The position numbers were made by a program, and so were the translations under genes. From Onchocerca volvulus (taxonomy: Eukaryota > Nematoda > Chromadorea > Rhabditida > Onchocercidae): 64,000 nucleotides of DNA. A model generated the notes under the pieces. The model worked only from the letters and a program-made list of their open reading frames with translations, did no database searches and was not told the DNA's origin. Position 1 is the first letter of the stretch. The number at the start of each line of letters is the position of its first letter. The DNA lies in the NCBI GenBank assembly GCA_000499405.2, contig HG738137.1, forward strand, positions 1,426,001 to 1,490,000, in the 5' to 3' direction. Below are positions 60,117 to 64,000 of the stretch, in pieces.

Positions 60117-63100
60117 ATGGCGGAAGCAAACAAAACAAAGTTTTTTGGGCTTTTTTGTCTTATTTTTTCTTTTTTTTTTTTTTCTTAATACTCAAATATT
60201 ATTTTTCGTTAAGCTTTCTTCTGTGCGTTATTATGAAGCAACAAATTTTTATTTTGACATTAACATATCTTAATTTAGTGATCATTTAATTATTTAATTA
60301 TAATTTTCTTTGTTTACTGCAGATTAAAAAAGAATCACAAAATAATTCTACATAATCACAAAGATGATATTGCTATTGATGTTGATTTGCTTAAAAAATA
60401 TTCCAATAAAATTAAACAGGTTAAAAAATTATTGAAGCATTTGCAATCAATTTAAAAATTTTTATTTTATATATTAATCATTCAGTTTTTATCTCAGAAG
60501 TAAATTTTTAAAATTTGACATTTCACTTCAATAATGTTATATTATTGGCTTTTCAATGAAAGACAAAAAAAAGGACCAAATTTTTAAAAATTTCTGTTCT
60601 ATTCATTCTTTTTTTTTTTTTTTTACAGTTAGATCTTGAGAATAAAGTACCGAAAACGTTGGATTTATCAGATTATGATGTAACAGCAGTCGCAACTTTA
60701 ATTAATTATATAGCAACTGATGGCCATAATAAGGCTCGAATTACAAATTCCATCCTTGGTGATATGATAGAAATTGCTAGTGCACTCGAAATGGAATCTT
60801 TATTGAAAAAAATTGAAGAAGTAAAGAATTCAATTAACCATTTAATTAATATTAATAATTATAATTAACAATAATAGTAAAATACATCTTTGAAATTGAA
60901 AAATTTTAGTATAATACATCTAGGTATTTGAAATTATTATTTGAATAAATCAATCTCAATATGACAAAGTAATTTATTCAATAAATACGTCAAAAAGAAA
61001 AAACAAACGAATTATTTCATCAACTGAAATATATGAGATTTATGTTTTCTCTTTTTTAAATTTAGTCGAATTTTTTTTTTCTAAATTTAATTGTATATTT
61101 TATATTTTGATATTGTTTGATAGAATTTATTCGTAGTTTATTTTAACATCGATAACACAAAGTGAGCATTTCTTGGTGCATATGTTAACAATGATTAGCA
61201 TGCAAATGTTAACGGATACAACGTTGGGAAAGAAAGTTACTGATATTGCTGTTGCCAAATTTTTAACTATCATGAAGATATCAACATTTAATGAAATTCC
61301 ACTTGATATTATCCTTCGTATTTTGGATCGGTTTGATTACATTTTTTGATTACTTTAATTTGATTAAATTTTTCAATTTTTAATTTAACTTTTAATTTTT
61401 TTTGTTTCATCTATATTATTTCTTTATATCACCCTATCAAATTATTGATAAATTTAATTATTATTGATAAATTCTATCGGTAAATTTTATTATTGATTAA
61501 TTATTGATAATTTTTTTTTTAATTTGATTTGATTAATTGATTGGTTCCACTTTATAAATGTAATAAATTCACATATTTAGATTAAGTTAATCATTTTGAA
61601 GGTTTTAAAGAAAATAATTGATCCAATCATCGTATCTTGATCAAAATTTACAGATGTGATCTAAATATAAATAATGAATATAATGTAGTAGAAGCAGCCA
61701 TATCATGGTTAGCTGCTAAACCGGAACGGATTTATTCCTCTTATTTGGTATTACGTTGCATACGTATTGTTAATTTGACGCCTAAGCAACGTCTTGATCT
61801 TTTTGATCTCATCGATACTGTGCCGCATTATTCACAAATAGTAAGTTTTTTTTAAAAGAAAAAAAACCAAGTAATATTTTAATGAACAAATTTTCATTTT
61901 AGCATAGTTTCAAAATGATGTTTCATTCTTGGAATATCGATCGATCGAATACGAATATTTATCAATTATATGTGATTATCTGTGTTTTATTATTACTAAA
62001 AAAAAAATTAATTTTTATAAATTTTAGATGTCGGCATTTGCACATTATACTTTTAATAATACGAATGCTCATCGGATATGTGTTCTAGGCGAACATAATT
62101 CATATAAACGATGCGGCAATAAAACTGGTCAAACAGAATTTGTGTAAGATTTAAAAAAAAAAAAAAAAAAAAAAATTGCAAGTAATTCGATTGCAATCAT
62201 AGAATAAGAAAAAAAACGAGAAATAACGTCTACTACAATAAAATAAGTGAATGATATTGTAATATATTATATATAAACTAATGAGTGATCAAAATTTATT
62301 GTTGAATAATCCGTTTTTGGAATTTTTCCCATCAATTTCAGAATTGCCAACTTTAAGTGTTCTATGTCGCATCAATACAAATAATTTCAACAATTTTAAG
62401 CATTATGTATTAAATAAAAATATCAACAAATAAAATCAGTATAAAATAGTATTCCTTTTTAAGTATTTTAACATTTTCTTTCTTTTTTAAATTTTTAAAA
62501 ATTCCGTTTTTTTTTTCAGAATTGATGTGCCTAGTCGAAAAATTGTGTATCGAAGAAAGTCACCGGTTAAGGCATCTTATGTTACGGCTAAACCAAGTAA
62601 TAAATAAAATTTGTGGATTTTTCTTCCACTAGGAAATTTTTTCTAAATTTATTCATATATCAATTATATATCCACTTCTTTTTTTAAATTTTGGAATGTT
62701 AAAATTTCTTTTTTTTTTAGAATCAGCAGTATCACAAACAACAAGTGAAAAAAAAGGTGATCAATTCGGCGATGGTAAAGACATCAAACGTTCCGTTTTT
62801 ACAATTTCACATGAGCGACGCACAACACGTGCTGAACGCATGGCACGTTACGCAGACGAATACAAACGTATGTCTAATCACAGTATTTTTAAGATAATTA
62901 AGCCATTATATTTAATTTCCGTTTATTCACTTTTTTCACTGAAAAATCGTAAATCTTCAAGTTTTTGTAACATTTTGTATCATTATTATTTTCTTTTCCC
63001 AATGAATTATCTTTTCTTATAATTAAAAAATTAAGAATATAATTTGATACTAAATTTGTATTTTAAAAAGATAAAAAAAAACACACAGACATACACGCAG

Positions 63101-64000
63101 TGTTATATATTTTAATTTATTACAGGTGAACAAAAACAAAATACAACGTCAAAATTGTCAAAATTAACGAAAGGTTCATTTCATTAAAATTTCGCATTCT
63201 TTATATTAACTAGATGTATGAATAACAAAGCAGCATTAATTTGAGAAGAGAAAAATTATTTTTTTATTTGAGAAGAGAAAAATTATTTTTTCAGAAAAAG
63301 AAAGTACCGAAAGCAAGAAAGAGATAGGTGAAACGAAAACATCAAAGGATGGAAATAGTAAGTGATACAAAAAGGAATTGTAATTCTTCTTGGCTTTTTT
63401 TATTAATTAATTAAGATATTTTTTGGATAAGCAAATTTAGGATATGTTTGTAATATAATTTTTGAATGAATAAAATGTAAATTTCAATGATTTTAAAACA
63501 TTACTTCTAATAAATGTTAAAAAAAAAAAAAATATTGCATTGCAGATGATGAAACTTGCTAAAGTTTAAAAATAAAATAAAATTTCTCCGCTTCATTCAT
63601 GTATCTATGATCAGTTAATCTTAGTTCTTCATTATTTAACAAGAAATTAGGTTTGAAATTGAAGTTTGACAGAAATTTAAATAATAACTAATAAAATGTA
63701 TAAATTTTTTTCAAATTTCACACAAATTTCTTCAATTTGGAAATATGATTACTAAATAATTAGTAATTGTCATAGCTAAACTGTAAAATTGTCAAAGATT
63801 CAAAACTTGTAAATTTCTAAATAATTTAAATGAGGAAATCCATAAAAAAAAAGATGGAAAAAATTAGGAGAATTTTAATAAAAATTCATATTTCTATGAA
63901 ACAATGAAGTATTATTTAAATCATTTCTTTTTAGAAAAAACGACGAAATCTAACACGAGTAAGCAGTCAAAAAAACAACATAAAACAACTGGCAGTTCAT
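60117..64000 (+). CDS. BTB-BACK domain protein, 3' end outside window
   Basis: Exons: 60117-60139 (tentative; MAEANKTK with a weak GTTTTT donor), 60323-60419, 60629-60820, 61137-61330, 61654-61840, 62028-62143, 62520-62596, 62721-62867, 63126-63173, 63295-63357, then 63935 onward. All phases agree. Residues about 9-104 form a BTB domain (TLDLSDYDVTAVATLINYIA). Residues 105-231 form a BACK domain (FLVHMLTMISMQ to EAAISWLAAKPERIYSSYLV). No kelch repeats are seen. After a short linker the tail is rich in Lys, Ser, Thr and Arg (RRTTRAERMARYADEYK, SKLSKLTKEKESTESKK). BTB-BACK proteins are often CUL3 substrate adaptors; this is family knowledge, not shown here. A short alternative last exon at 63546 would stop after NDETC. 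Confidence 0.8.
63241..63291. repeat. 24-base exact tandem duplication beside a splice acceptor
   Basis: 63241-63264 and 63268-63291 are identical (TTGAGAAGAGAAAAATTATT...). The second copy provides the polypyrimidine tract for the acceptor at 63292-63294. Confidence 0.85.

Overview
The window is nuclear DNA of a nematode. It is very A+T-rich, and almost every gene is split by introns with T-rich TTTTCAG-type acceptors. It carries a Toll receptor of the TOL-1 type, a major-sperm-protein (MSP) domain gene and a KDM1A-type histone demethylase. The base composition, the very long introns and a decayed bacterial-type rsmH gene (perhaps from Wolbachia) make a filarial worm the best guess, but this is inference.

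Layout. (1) 259-55554, plus strand: a KDM1A/LSD1 gene. I could follow 19 exons with consistent reading phase; together they encode about 740 residues. Twelve exons lie at 259-6921 and seven at 53356-55554. The intron between them is about 46.4 kb. (2) 8676-24237, minus strand: a complete 17-exon tol-1 gene (1235 codons plus stop), lying wholly inside that giant intron in antisense orientation. (3) 24.4-53.3 kb: the rest of the giant intron. I see no intact gene here. It holds a frameshifted rsmH relic (about 33.05-33.92 kb), several tandem arrays, three copies of a small dispersed repeat, perfect hairpins, a G-rich tract and one arm of a large inverted duplication (40.06-41.19 kb). (4) 57415-58000, minus strand: the last two exons of an MSP-domain gene, convergent with KDM1A; its 5' part is missing, next to a 184-base run of N. 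(5) 58.6-59.7 kb: the second arm of the inverted duplication. (6) 60117 to the window end, plus strand: a BTB-BACK gene with a basic Lys/Ser/Thr-rich tail that runs off the window.

How the parts relate. KDM1A (chromatin), TOL-1 (membrane receptor), the MSP protein and the BTB-BACK protein have no obvious shared pathway. The link is architectural. A receptor gene sits inside a chromatin-modifier gene on the opposite strand, so transcription of either must pass through or oppose the other. The two inverted-duplication arms flank the KDM1A 3' exons and the MSP gene. The splice across the giant intron is phase-compatible but lacks about ten residues that the family normally has there, which suggests an unseen microexon.

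Limits: exon edges were read by eye from phase and splice consensus and may be off by a base. I found no tRNA, rRNA or CRISPR array.
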